Shown: positions 52,411-60,808, counted from the stretch's first letter. The stretch: DNA of 64,000 bases from an uncultured Christensenella sp. (GCA_910577055.1 CAJTKX010000002.1:248001-312000), one strand, 5' to 3'. A program made the numbers and translations. The notes: generated by a model not told the origin, from the sequence alone.

Positions 52411-53037
52411 TTATACGTTATACTTTGCCATAAGCTTTAACAGCGCGTTAAAGTTATCGTTCAAGATATCCGCTTCTGTTGGGTTCAGCGTGCCTTTAAT
52501 TTTCAACACCGCCAAAGTGTTTTTCAGTTTTTCCAACTCCTGTCGGTCGGATTTGGCAAGATTTTTCGTCAAAAGTTTGTCGGTAACCGCGACGGCGTGT
52601 TCAAGCCTTACCCCGTTTTTTGCGGCGGGTACTTGCGCGTGCGCGTCCGCCCTCATAGCCCTAACCGGTTGAACGGGCACGGGAGTTGCCGCTATTGCCG
52701 ATTGCGCAATACGCGCCTTTCTGTTCGTGTACTGCTTGTTAAACGCACAAAGCGCCCCGTATAGGATATACCCCACAACCCAAAACGTAACTGTTGCCGT
52801 TAACGATTGCCCGAAGCTGCATTTAAGCATAAACGCCGCAAGCGTAACTGCCGCATACGCGTTCGTAAGGCACAAAAACGGCTTTTTGGACGCGCCTTTT
52901 ACTTTCGCCGAACATACGGACGAAATTAAGGCAATCAAAAATATCCCGAGGTAAGAGCCCCATATAAAGTAGATTAAAGCGTCGAAGGGAAGGCTGTCGA
53001 ACCAGCCGTAAAAATTATTGAAAAAATCTGAAAACAT
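52411..53037 (-). CDS. Membrane protein of unknown function with cytoplasmic helical tail
   Basis: 208 residues with about three transmembrane segments in the first half (YFIWGSYLGIFLIALISSVC, AYAAVTLAAFML, TVTFWVVGYILYGALCAF). An Ala/Pro/Val-rich linker follows (ATPVPVQPVRAMRADAHAQV). The soluble C-terminal part of about 80 residues is helical (DKLLTKNLAKSDRQELEKLK). No known domain recognised. I chose the ATG at 53037: no ribosome site precedes it, but a TATAAT on this strand (53050-53045) ends seven bases upstream, suggesting leaderless transcription. A TTG at 53067 is the alternative. Confidence 0.72.
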   Translation of the reverse strand: MFSDFFNNFYGWFDSLPFDALIYFIWGSYLGIFLIALISSVCSAKVKGASKKPFLCLTNAYAAVTLAAFMLKCSFGQSLTATVTFWVVGYILYGALCAFNKQYTNRKARIAQSAIAATPVPVQPVRAMRADAHAQVPAAKNGVRLEHAVAVTDKLLTKNLAKSDRQELEKLKNTLAVLKIKGTLNPTEADILNDNFNALLKLMAKYNV

Positions 53038-53118
53038 CAGTTTAATTATAGCCGTAAATTTCTGCAAAGGGTGCCGAATATGTTCGAAATAACGCTGTTT
53101 TTGTCAATAAAAACAAGG

Positions 53119-53628
53119 TTATAGCGATTTCAAGTTCGTTTGTATGTATTCGCCCTCTTTTTCGGCGGCGGAAAGCACCCCGCCCGTCAACGGCGTTCCT
53201 TTTTTTATAATTATTACGCCGTCCTTTATAACGTCGCTTTTAAGGCGCTTGGTCTTTTTCGCAATTACCACGTCGCCGCAAGTAAGCTCGCTTGCCTGAT
53301 AGCTTTTTTTGCCTATTTTTGCCCGCAAAATTTTTCTGCCCGTATAGGTCATATCCTCTAAATTTCCAAGATATTTGCCCTCGTCGTCGTAGCTCGCCCT
53401 ACCTAGGCGAACGGGCTTTGCAGCCTTAATCACTCTTTCCCTATCCTCGAAAAGAATCTTATCGCTTATTTTTAATACGTTTTTCATATCCACCGAAAAT
53501 TCGTTTTCGTCCTCGTCGGCGCAAGTTAGGCACTCGATTTTTCCCGCCGCCGCGTTAACGGAAATTACATATCCCTCTCTGCCCTCGGTGCTGATAACCT
53601 TTTTACCGTACAATAATGAAACGTTCAT
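53119..53628 (-). CDS. PRC-barrel domain protein
   Basis: 169 residues with two PRC-barrel-like segments: YGKKVISTEGREGYVISV near the N-terminus and PVRLGRASYDDEGKYLGNLE in the middle. The C-terminus ends in a short beta unit (IIIKKGTPLTGGVLSAAEKEG). PRC barrels occur in RimM and in small proteins such as YlmC/YmxH that are linked to ribosome or sporulation functions; no catalytic residues are expected. AAGGAG at good distance fixes the start. It is divergent from the nadBC-niaR operon. Confidence 0.85.
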   Translation of the reverse strand: MNVSLLYGKKVISTEGREGYVISVNAAAGKIECLTCADEDENEFSVDMKNVLKISDKILFEDRERVIKAAKPVRLGRASYDDEGKYLGNLEDMTYTGRKILRAKIGKKSYQASELTCGDVVIAKKTKRLKSDVIKDGVIIIKKGTPLTGGVLSAAEKEGEYIQTNLKSL

Positions 53629-53714
53629 AGCTTTCTCCTTACGCTCTATCTTATTTTTCGTTTCGCGCCGTTACCACAACTAAATTTATATATTTTTGTC
53701 GAAACGGAATATTT

Positions 53715-53742
53715 CTTTACATATGACTTGACACATGTAAAG
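53715..53742. promoter_or_regulatory. Palindromic operator at the nadBC promoter, probable NiaR site
   Basis: CTTTACAT (53715-53722) and ATGTAAAG (53735-53742) are a perfect inverted repeat with a 12-bp gap. The -35 box lies inside the gap, so a bound dimer would cover it. niaR is the third gene of the operon, which makes it the natural ligand. Confidence 0.65.
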
Positions 53743-53756
53743 TTTTGGTGTAAACT
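53728..53756 (+). promoter_or_regulatory. Promoter of nadB-nadC-niaR
   Basis: A perfect TTGACA (53728-53733), 17 bp and TAAACT (53751-53756), 28 bases before the TTG start of nadB. Confidence 0.82.
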
Positions 53757-53784
53757 TTTCTAAAACCATTAAAGAAGGCTCATT

Positions 53785-55083
53785 TTGTTTGAAAAATACG
53801 ACGTTATAATCGTTGGCGCGGGCGTTGCGGGGCTTAACTGTGCGTTGCATCTGCCCAAGGATAAAAAAATTCTTATAATTTGTAAAGGTAAGCCCGAAGA
53901 AAGCGACAGCTACTTGGCGCAAGGCGGAATTTGCCGTTTGCAAGGCGAAGAGGATTACGAAAGTTATTACGACGACACTATGCGCGCGGGGCATAACGAG
54001 AATAATCCCGCCGCCGTAGAATGTATGATAAAGTCCTCGCCCGAAATAATCGACGAACTAATCTCCATCGGCGTGGATTTCGCGCGTGAGGCGGACGGTT
54101 CGCTTGCCGCAACGCGTGAGGGCGGGCATTCCAAAAACCGCATTTGTTTTCACGAAGATTGCACCGGCAAAGAGATTACCACTAAGCTTATGGAAGCCGT
54201 TTCCGCGCTTAAAAACGTAGAAATTCGCCCCCAAACCACGCTTTTGGACTTGATTTGCAGTGAAAACGAGTGTAAAGGCGCGGTCGCGCTCGATAACGCT
54301 ACGGGCAAGGTCGTACAAATTTTTTCCGACTATGCGGTGCTTGCGACGGGCGGCGTGGGCGGTATATTTAAGCACTCTACCAACTTTCGGCTTTTAACGG
54401 GCGACGGCGTTGCAATCTGTATGAAACACGGCGTTGCCGTTGACAATGTGGACTATATCCAAATTCACCCCACAACGCTGTATACGTCCGTCGGCGGTAA
54501 AAGAAGCTTTTTGATTTCCGAATCCGTCCGCGGCGAGGGCGCGCATCTTCTCGATAAAAACGGTAAGCGTTTCTGCGACGAGTTGCAGCCCCGCGACGTG
54601 GTTACCGCCGCAATCTTAAAGCAGATGAAAAAGGACGGCGCGCCGTATGTAAGGTTGGATATGCGCCCCGTCGGCAAGGAAGAGCTGTTATCTCATTTCC
54701 CCGCCATAGTAAAACGGTGCGCAGAGGAGGGGTACGACGTTTTCAAAGAGCCAATCCCCGTAGTTCCCGCGCAGCACTATTTTATGGGCGGCGTAAGAAG
54801 CGACTTAACGGGCAAAACCACTTTAAACCGTCTTTACGCCGTCGGCGAAACTTGTTGCAACGGCGTACACGGGGCGAATAGGCTTGCGTCCAATTCGCTG
54901 TTGGAAAGCATCTTATTCGCGAAGCGCGCCGCGCTCGATATTGCGGCAAATTATGAACCTATTTCCGAATTCCCCCCCGAATATGCCGTAAATACCGCGC
55001 AATATTCCGACCCCGAGGGGCTTTTAAAGTGTTATAAAGAAGATTTGCTTAAAGCAATCGAGGAGGCAAAAAAACAATGTTAG
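53785..55083 (+). CDS. nadB: L-aspartate oxidase
   Basis: Oxidises aspartate to iminoaspartate, the first step of de novo NAD synthesis, with FAD. The 432-residue protein has the N-terminal FAD motif VIIVGAGVAGLNCAL, then SYLAQGGICRL, REGGHSKNRI, LATGGVGGIFKHSTN, the active-site stretch QIHPTTLY and the late FAD contacts YAVGETCCNGVHGANRLASNSL. It is shorter than the E. coli enzyme because most of the C-terminal helical domain is missing, as in other anaerobe versions. The start is TTG (53785), with AAGAAGG upstream and alignment support. The next gene nadC overlaps its end by 7 bp. No quinolinate synthase gene is in the operon. Confidence 0.93.
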   Translation: MFEKYDVIIVGAGVAGLNCALHLPKDKKILIICKGKPEESDSYLAQGGICRLQGEEDYESYYDDTMRAGHNENNPAAVECMIKSSPEIIDELISIGVDFAREADGSLAATREGGHSKNRICFHEDCTGKEITTKLMEAVSALKNVEIRPQTTLLDLICSENECKGAVALDNATGKVVQIFSDYAVLATGGVGGIFKHSTNFRLLTGDGVAICMKHGVAVDNVDYIQIHPTTLYTSVGGKRSFLISESVRGEGAHLLDKNGKRFCDELQPRDVVTAAILKQMKKDGAPYVRLDMRPVGKEELLSHFPAIVKRCAEEGYDVFKEPIPVVPAQHYFMGGVRSDLTGKTTLNRLYAVGETCCNGVHGANRLASNSLLESILFAKRAALDIAANYEPISEFPPEYAVNTAQYSDPEGLLKCYKEDLLKAIEEAKKQC

Positions 55084-55940
55084 AAACCGTTTCTTTAAAG
55101 CTGAACGCAGACGAGCTTATCAAAATGGCGCTTAAAGAGGATATTTCCAACGAGGACGTAAGCACCAATGCTGTTTTAAAGGAGTATAAAAAGGGCAAGG
55201 CCGACTTAATTTGCAAGCAAGACGGCGTTATTTGCGGACTTAACGTTTTTGAAAGAGTTTTTAAAATTCTCGATAAAAACACCGAAATAAAGTTTTCGGT
55301 AAAAGAGGGCGAAAAAGTGCGTAAGTCCCAACATATAGCCGAAATAACGGGGGATATGCGCATTATTTTGCAAGGCGAAAGAACTGCTTTGAACTATCTT
55401 CAAAGAATGAGCGGTATAGCAACCTACACCGCGCAAGTCGTCGAACTTTTAAAGGGTGGGAAAACCAAGCTTTTGGATACGCGCAAAACCACGCCCAATA
55501 TGCGCATTTTCGAAAAGTACGCCGTAAAGGTGGGCGGGGGCAACAACCACCGTTATAATCTATCGGACGGGGTGCTTTTAAAGGACAACCACATAGGCGC
55601 GGCGGGCGGAATTAAAAACGCAATACAAGCCGCAAAACAGTATTCCTCGTTCGTAAGAAAAATCGAGGTGGAAGTGGAAACGCTTGACGGAGTAAAAGAA
55701 GCGGTCGAAGCGGGCGCGGACATAATTATGCTTGATAATATGACTGTCGAGGAAATGACCGCCGCAGTAAAATATATCGGCGGCAGGGCGATTACCGAGT
55801 GCAGCGGTAACGTTACCAAGGACAATATTAAAAATATAATTTCTACGGGGGTCGATTTTGTTTCGAGCGGCGCGCTGACCCATTCCGCGCCCATTCTCGA
55901 TTTGTCGCTTAAAAATCTTCACCCCGTGGAGGAAGTATGA
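55077..55940 (+). CDS. nadC: Nicotinate-nucleotide pyrophosphorylase (carboxylating)
   Basis: Converts quinolinate and PRPP to nicotinate mononucleotide, releasing CO2 and pyrophosphate. The 287-residue protein shows the quinolinate-binding blocks ERTALNYLQRMSGIATYT, LDTRKTTPNMR, KYAVKVGGGNNHRYNLSDG, LLKDNHIG, and the barrel segments EVEVETLDGVKEA, IIMLDNM, ECSGNV and VDFVSSGALTHS. The ATG overlaps nadB, with AGGAGG ten bases upstream, so translation is coupled. The stop overlaps the niaR start (ATGA). Confidence 0.96.
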   Translation: MLETVSLKLNADELIKMALKEDISNEDVSTNAVLKEYKKGKADLICKQDGVICGLNVFERVFKILDKNTEIKFSVKEGEKVRKSQHIAEITGDMRIILQGERTALNYLQRMSGIATYTAQVVELLKGGKTKLLDTRKTTPNMRIFEKYAVKVGGGNNHRYNLSDGVLLKDNHIGAAGGIKNAIQAAKQYSSFVRKIEVEVETLDGVKEAVEAGADIIMLDNMTVEEMTAAVKYIGGRAITECSGNVTKDNIKNIISTGVDFVSSGALTHSAPILDLSLKNLHPVEEV

Positions 55941-56446
55941 AAGCCGCAAAACGGAGGGAAGAGATTTTAAGCCTTATCGGCAACGCGGAAACTCCCATTC
56001 CCGCAAACGTGCTTGCGGAAAAGTTTGCGGTATCGCGTCAAGTCATCGTGCAAGACGTTGCCATTTTGCGCGCCAACGGTTATGACGTCACTGCGACCAA
56101 CCGCGGTTACGTTTTAAACGCGAAAATTCAAGCCTCGCGCGTGTTTAAGTGCAGACACTCCTTTGACGAAATCGTGGACGAGGGCGTCCTCATTATCGAG
56201 GCGGGCGGCAAGGTTGAGGATATCTTCGTCAATCACCGTGTTTACGGCAGAATTTCCGCGCGGCTCGACCTTATTAACCGGACTCACGTCGAGGAACTTT
56301 ACCGCTCTCTCGTGTCGGGCGCGTCAAAGCCGCTTATGAGCGTAACCGACGGTTACCACTATCACACCGTTTCCGCGGACAGCGACGAGGTGTTGGATAA
56401 AATAGAAGAAATCTTGCGGGCGCGCGGGTTTCTTATAGAGATATAA
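55937..56446 (+). CDS. niaR: Niacin-responsive transcriptional repressor NiaR (YrxA)
   Basis: A repressor of NAD biosynthesis and niacin salvage genes that responds to nicotinic acid. The 169-residue protein has an N-terminal winged HTH (REEILSLIGN, VLAEKFAVSRQVIVQDVAILRANGYDV) and a C-terminal 3H domain. The conserved histidines are in CRHSFDE, VNHRVYG, RTHVEELY and YHYHTV; these bind metal and ligand. It is cotranscribed with nadB and nadC (4-bp overlap with nadC). A perfect inverted repeat at the operon promoter is the likely autoregulatory site. Confidence 0.94.
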   Translation: MKAAKRREEILSLIGNAETPIPANVLAEKFAVSRQVIVQDVAILRANGYDVTATNRGYVLNAKIQASRVFKCRHSFDEIVDEGVLIIEAGGKVEDIFVNHRVYGRISARLDLINRTHVEELYRSLVSGASKPLMSVTDGYHYHTVSADSDEVLDKIEEILRARGFLIEI

Positions 56447-56452
56447 AGCACT

Positions 56453-56488
56453 GCGCCCGCCGCAAAAAACGGCGGGCGCTTATTTTAT
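56453..56488 (+). terminator. Intrinsic terminator after niaR
   Basis: GCGCCCGCCG pairs with CGGCGGGCGC across a loop of seven, followed by TTATTTTAT. Confidence 0.9.
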
Positions 56489-56580
56489 AAAAAAAATTTT
56501 TCTTTTTTACTGAAAAAATGGCGATTTGAATTGTTAATAATAGTGTAGGGTACCAAATTACGATATATCGGAGAAACCTA

Positions 56581-57096
56581 ATGTCGCTTGACAAGCAGAT
56601 GAAAAAACTTTCAGACGGTGACTCGTCGGCGTTTGAAAGCATTTACAAAAAGACTCAAAAGGCAGTGTACTATACGGCGCTGTCCATATTGCGCGACCGC
56701 TCTTTGGCGGAGGACGTTATGCAAACCACCTATTTAAAGGTGATAAAAAGCGCGCGTACTTACCGTGAAGGCACCGATGCGAATGCGTGGATAGTCCGTA
56801 TTTGTCGCAACGAAGCGTTGAACTTAAAAAAGAAACGCGGACGTGAAGTTTACTTGGACGAACGGGAGAACGAGGCCGTATTCGGCGCGGAACAGACTGA
56901 CGATTACGGCTTGCTTATCGACCTTGCGCGGCGAACGTTGCCGCAAGACGAGTTCGAGGTTCTGATTCTCGTCGCCGTAGTGGGGTATAAGCGCCGCGAG
57001 GTTGCGGAGCTGATGAATATACCCCTTTCAACGGCAACCTATAAGCTGAACAGCGCAACGGAAAAAATGATAAGGGCGTTGCAAAATTCAAGGTGA
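56581..57096 (+). CDS. ECF-type RNA polymerase sigma factor
   Basis: A 171-residue sigma factor with only regions 2 and 4. Region 2: DSSAFESIYKKTQKAVYYTALSILRDRSLAEDVMQTTYLKVIKSA, then NAWIVRICRNEALNLKKKRGRE. Region 4: LPQDEFEVLILVAVVGYKRREVAELMNIPLSTATYKLNSATEKMIRAL. A GGAG ribosome site precedes ATG 56581. The stop is four bases before the start of the next gene, a membrane protein that looks like its anti-sigma factor, so the pair forms a cell-surface signalling unit. Target promoters are unknown; the giant surface genes are attractive candidates but I found no shared promoter motif. Confidence 0.93.
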   Translation: MSLDKQMKKLSDGDSSAFESIYKKTQKAVYYTALSILRDRSLAEDVMQTTYLKVIKSARTYREGTDANAWIVRICRNEALNLKKKRGREVYLDERENEAVFGAEQTDDYGLLIDLARRTLPQDEFEVLILVAVVGYKRREVAELMNIPLSTATYKLNSATEKMIRALQNSR

Positions 57097-57100
57097 AATT

Positions 57101-59893
57101 ATGGAAGAGAAAGATTTATTTAAAAAGTTAAACGAAGAAAGCGAGAAAAAGATTCCCGACGTTTACAAAAAGGTAGTAACCGCAGCAAACGAACAAGGGC
57201 TTTTTAATCAAAAAACTGCCGCCGAAGAGGCGTATTCGGACGGCGAAACGGTAGCGCTTGGCGGCGCTAACCGAAAGGCGATAGCAATCACCACGCTTGC
57301 CGCAACTGCGGCGGTGTGCCTTGCAATCGCTTTACCTATAGCTTTAAGCGGTAAATTCGATAAAGGTATCCCCCCGTTAGGCGATAATTCCTTGGGTAGC
57401 GATTACGCCGTCGGAGCAGTCGCTGCGACTAAGCTTGCCGAAATATACCTCGAAGACGATGGCGGCGAAGCTTCCGCGCGCAAAAACGCAAGCACCGCAA
57501 GCTTGGTAGTTAACCCCGACGAGTGGGGTATCGAGCGTTATATTTCGGAATTCGACAATTACTTCTATGCTTGCAATTCGTTTTTCGGCGAAAAACCCGC
57601 TGTTGTCGAGTACGTCGAAAATCACGACTTAAAATACGACAACAGTATAATTATTACGGGCAAATTCTCCAACGGTGACGAGGCGCGCTACGCAATGTAC
57701 TATTCCGAAGCCCGCGTGTACGAAGATGCGACCGTTTCGGGCGACGAGGTAAAATATTATCTTGAAGGCTTGCTTTCCTTGAACAATAAAGATTACTCTA
57801 TTGTGGGCGAGCGCGTTTATACTGACGCAACCAAGGATAAAGAAAAAAGCGTAGCCTTGACGGCGTATCCCATAAACCATGCCGCAAACAGCCGTGTTGA
57901 AATGTCCGTCGAGTACAGTGGAAGCGGTGCGGTCAAAAAGTATGCCTTTAACGTTGTAAAGGAGGGTGAAACGGTTAGCGAAAGCGTGCTTACCTTTCCC
58001 GAAACGGCTGACGGCGATACCGCTTACGTCCTTGAATTTAACGGCGACGAAGGCGAAAAAGGCGGTAAATTTACGGTAAACCGTCCCCAAGACGGTTGGG
58101 ACAGCTTTACTGTAGGCTACGAAATCGGTATGCTTAAAAGTCAGTTCAATGTGTACAGAACGGCAAGCAAGCTTGAAAAAGTACTTGCCCCCGACGGCTT
58201 GGTTTATACCGATTTGGGCAACGGCACTTTAAGCATTTCGGGTTACGATAAAACTAAAATTCTTCCCGCCGAGCTTATTCTTCCCGCCGAGTTCGACGGT
58301 AAAAAAGTAGTTAAGATAACCTCAAGCGCGTTCAGAGAATGCGTGGCTTTACAAAGGGTGGTGGTGCCCGAAGGCGTCACTTCGATTGGCGGCTATGCTT
58401 TTGATAGTTGCGCAAACATTACTGAAATAGTTTTACCCGAATCGTTGACGGAGATAGAGTATGGTGCTTTCGGCGATTGTACAGCTTTAAAGTCGATTGG
58501 ATTGCCTAAAAATCTTATAAGCTTAGGCAATCAAGTATTTTATAATTGTCGCAGTCTTGAAAAAGTTGTATTGCCCGACAAAGTTGAAACCTTGGGAAGA
58601 GAAATGTTTATGTCTTGCGACAACCTTAAAAGCGTTACGATTTCCGCAAGCGTAAAAAAGATAGATGAAGGTATTTTCTGCGGAACGGCAGTGGAAAATT
58701 TAGTCGTTGACAGCGCAAATCAGTATTATTACGCCGATGGAGGCTGCCTATTAGACAAAGCTACCAAAACTGTTTGGGGCGGTACGGTAGGTTTTAATAT
58801 TCCCGACGATGCAACCGCAATAGGCGACTATGCATTTTATTCTTGCACGCATTTTACCGATTTGGTATTGCCCGCAAACATAAAAGAAATCGGCTCATTG
58901 GCGTTTGGTAAAAGTTCTATAAGAAATATAGAAATGCTTGGCGTGGAAAAGATTGGCGGCTCTGCTTTTTCAGATTCCGATGTAACCGATATCCGTTTCT
59001 CGGATACGCTGACCGCTATAGATTATAACGCATTAACGGGATGCGCTAAGCTTACCTCGTTGAATTTCCCCGCAAGCTTAAAGACCTTAGGCAATAACGT
59101 TTTCGAAGGCTGTGTTTCCTTGGAAAGCATAACGGTAGCCGCCGGCAACACAAATTTCCGCAGCGAAAACAACTGCTTGATAGATAGAAACGGAACCGTT
59201 GTCTTGGGCTGTAAAACAAGCGTTATTCCCAACGACGGCAGAATTTTCAGAATAGGCGAAATGGCGTTTGCAGACTACGAATTTTCACAAATAGTATTGC
59301 CATCGTCTTTGGTGGAAATAATGAGTTTTGCTTTTGCAGACAGTAATCTTACAAGCATTACAATTCCGGATAATGTAGAGTATATCAATGAGTACGCATT
59401 TGAGGGTTGTCAAAAGCTTGAAAGCGTTACGTTATCGCAAAATCTTAATACAATCGGCGCATATGCGTTTAAGGACTGTGTCGCTCTCAAAAACATAATT
59501 ATCCCCGAAAACGTTGAAAAAGTGAGCATGGGAGCGTTTCTCGACTGTGTAAATCTTTCCACAGTCTTATTCAGCGGCAACGGCGCAACTATCGAAGAAT
59601 CCGCATTTGCCTTCTGTGAAAACCTTACGTCGGTTACTTTGCCCGAAAATTTAACGGCAATACCCGATACACTGTTCCAATACTGTGCGCAACTTCAAAG
59701 CATAACAATACCTTCTACGGTTACCGAAATCGGCAGTCAAGCGTTTTACGGGTGCTATGCTTTGACGGAAATCAACTTCGACGGTACCGTCGACGAATGG
59801 AACGCAATAGTTAAAGGCGACGGTTGGAATTGGGATACCGGCGAATATACCGTTAACTGCTCGGACGGAAACTTAGTAAAAACAGCTTATTAA
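57101..59893 (+). CDS. Membrane-anchored probable anti-sigma factor with BspA-type leucine-rich-repeat ectodomain
   Basis: 930 residues. Residues 1-59 are a charged cytoplasmic segment (EEKDLFKKLNEESEKKIPDV, resembling the start of Firmicutes anti-sigma proteins). Residues 60-82 are a transmembrane helix, and the rest lies outside. Residues about 110-370 form a domain I do not recognise. From about 375 to 905 run BspA/LRR_5 repeats of about 23 residues (LPEGVTSIGGYAFDSCANIT pattern), ending in a WNAIVKGDGWNWDTG segment. The protein has no Sec signal cleavage site and no sorting signal: topology is that of a type II sensor. The gene starts four bases after the ECF sigma gene with AAGGTG as ribosome site, so the two are coupled. 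An anti-sigma role is inferred from position and topology; a plain LRR surface protein is the alternative. Confidence 0.82.
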   Translation: MEEKDLFKKLNEESEKKIPDVYKKVVTAANEQGLFNQKTAAEEAYSDGETVALGGANRKAIAITTLAATAAVCLAIALPIALSGKFDKGIPPLGDNSLGSDYAVGAVAATKLAEIYLEDDGGEASARKNASTASLVVNPDEWGIERYISEFDNYFYACNSFFGEKPAVVEYVENHDLKYDNSIIITGKFSNGDEARYAMYYSEARVYEDATVSGDEVKYYLEGLLSLNNKDYSIVGERVYTDATKDKEKSVALTAYPINHAANSRVEMSVEYSGSGAVKKYAFNVVKEGETVSESVLTFPETADGDTAYVLEFNGDEGEKGGKFTVNRPQDGWDSFTVGYEIGMLKSQFNVYRTASKLEKVLAPDGLVYTDLGNGTLSISGYDKTKILPAELILPAEFDGKKVVKITSSAFRECVALQRVVVPEGVTSIGGYAFDSCANITEIVLPESLTEIEYGAFGDCTALKSIGLPKNLISLGNQVFYNCRSLEKVVLPDKVETLGREMFMSCDNLKSVTISASVKKIDEGIFCGTAVENLVVDSANQYYYADGGCLLDKATKTVWGGTVGFNIPDDATAIGDYAFYSCTHFTDLVLPANIKEIGSLAFGKSSIRNIEMLGVEKIGGSAFSDSDVTDIRFSDTLTAIDYNALTGCAKLTSLNFPASLKTLGNNVFEGCVSLESITVAAGNTNFRSENNCLIDRNGTVVLGCKTSVIPNDGRIFRIGEMAFADYEFSQIVLPSSLVEIMSFAFADSNLTSITIPDNVEYINEYAFEGCQKLESVTLSQNLNTIGAYAFKDCVALKNIIIPENVEKVSMGAFLDCVNLSTVLFSGNGATIEESAFAFCENLTSVTLPENLTAIPDTLFQYCAQLQSITIPSTVTEIGSQAFYGCYALTEINFDGTVDEWNAIVKGDGWNWDTGEYTVNCSDGNLVKTAY
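58300..59800 (+). repeat. BspA-type leucine-rich repeat array
   Basis: About twenty repeats of the form L-P-x-x-x-x-I-x-x-x-A-F-x-x-C-x-x-L-x-x-I. One insertion (about 58690-58800) carries YYYADGGCLLDKATKTVWGG and a second (about 59140-59240) FRSENNCLIDRNGTVVLGC, the loop inserts known in this class. The array is visibly more A/T rich at third positions than the 5' half of the gene. Confidence 0.85.
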
Positions 59894-59920
59894 TTTAGAC
59901 CACCATACACCATTATAAAA

Positions 59921-59950
59921 GTCCCGCAGCGCTTTATTGCGCTACGGGAC
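59921..59950. terminator. Bidirectional terminator between the LRR gene and the pnuC-like gene
   Basis: GTCCCGCAGCGC pairs with GCGCTACGGGAC (one mismatch) over TTTATT, with AAAA before and TTT after. The stop codon of the pnuC-like gene (59934-59936) lies inside the loop. Confidence 0.8.
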
Positions 59951-60653
59951 TTTCACCGTCTTTGTTTTCTGATTGTCTTTTCCGTTTTGTCCAACATATA
60001 AACGTATAGCTGTCGTTTATTAAAAATATTCCGAATGATACCACAAGCGGCAGATACCCCAAATTCTCAACGCACGCCAACGACCACAAAACTACAAGAA
60101 CTATATCGTTAAAAATAAAAGCTATCGCGTAGGCGGGTATCCTAAGCGCCATTAAAAACAACGCTACAAAGCTTGTTGCCACCGAAACCGTACTTACAAT
60201 TAGGTTCGCCGTGTCAAACGCTTGCAATATAAAGTAAAACGACGTGGTCACTGCAACGGCAAGGGGTATTAAAACAGCAAGGTATTTCTTTTTGAATTTA
60301 CCTATTTTAACTTCCGCGCTGCCCTTGTCGGACGGGTGTTTAAGCCAACTTACAAGCGAAACTATACAGCACGGCAACTGCATACATAGATAAATTATCA
60401 TTTCTCCGTAATACTTGAAGGTGAACGAAACAAAGGAGTAAGTCAGGCTGAAAACAAGCATAATCATCAGTCCGAACGCATCGCCTTTTGCTGCGAAAAT
60501 CAGCGAGGTCACCCCAAGCATGGACGCGGCAAGATTGGCATAATCGGTACTGCCCACGGAGAAAAACGAAGCGATTATCGCCGCAAGCGAGCACGTCCAA
60601 AGTATCCACTCGAATGTATTTAACGATTTAAACGGATTGCGTAACTTCTTCAT
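59934..60653 (-). CDS. pnuC: PnuC-like vitamin-B3/nucleoside transporter
   Basis: 239 residues with seven or eight hydrophobic segments. The pattern SLTYSFVSFTFKYYGEMIIYL in the middle and IFNDIVLVVLWSLACVENLGYLP then FLINDSYTFICWTKRKRQ at the end match the PnuC family, facilitated carriers for nicotinamide riboside; close relatives carry thiamine (PnuT) or riboflavin (PnuX). The presence of nadBC-niaR nearby favours an NAD precursor, but that is inference. I use the ATG at 60653; a GTG at 60680 is in frame. Its mRNA has a structured leader of about 100 bases. Confidence 0.85.
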   Translation of the reverse strand: MKKLRNPFKSLNTFEWILWTCSLAAIIASFFSVGSTDYANLAASMLGVTSLIFAAKGDAFGLMIMLVFSLTYSFVSFTFKYYGEMIIYLCMQLPCCIVSLVSWLKHPSDKGSAEVKIGKFKKKYLAVLIPLAVAVTTSFYFILQAFDTANLIVSTVSVATSFVALFLMALRIPAYAIAFIFNDIVLVVLWSLACVENLGYLPLVVSFGIFLINDSYTFICWTKRKRQSENKDGESPVAQ

Positions 60654-60750
60654 ATCAAATCCAAAAAAATACACCCGCACGAACGCCTTCTAAGACCTAA
60701 CGGCGCCGTCGAGTGCATTGCACGGTTACCCGGTGGCAACCGTCAATTTT
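60654..60750 (-). promoter_or_regulatory. Structured leader of the pnuC-like gene (riboswitch candidate)
   Basis: On the - strand the predicted mRNA begins near 60750. It reads an ACGGTT/AACCGT stem closing GCCACCGGGT, then TGCAATGCA, then the self-complementary ACGGCGCCGT, then GTTAGGTC and GAAGGCG before the start. No TPP box (CTGAGA) or FMN box is present. NAD-II (pnuC motif) riboswitches are known ahead of pnuC genes in streptococci, but I cannot confirm a match. Confidence 0.45.
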
Positions 60751-60756
60751 TAATTA

Positions 60757-60785
60757 ATTATATAAAGTTTAATATGCGTTGTCAA
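60757..60785 (-). promoter_or_regulatory. Promoter of the pnuC-like gene
   Basis: On the - strand: a perfect TTGACA (60785-60780), 17 bp and a perfect TATAAT (60762-60757). Confidence 0.9.
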
Positions 60786-60808
60786 GCCTTTTACGGGCAA
60801 ATCGACTA

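Noticed and set aside
60654..60750. TPP or FMN riboswitch ahead of the pnuC-like gene
   Set aside because: The conserved CTGAGA and other class consensus strings are absent; left as an unclassified structured leader.
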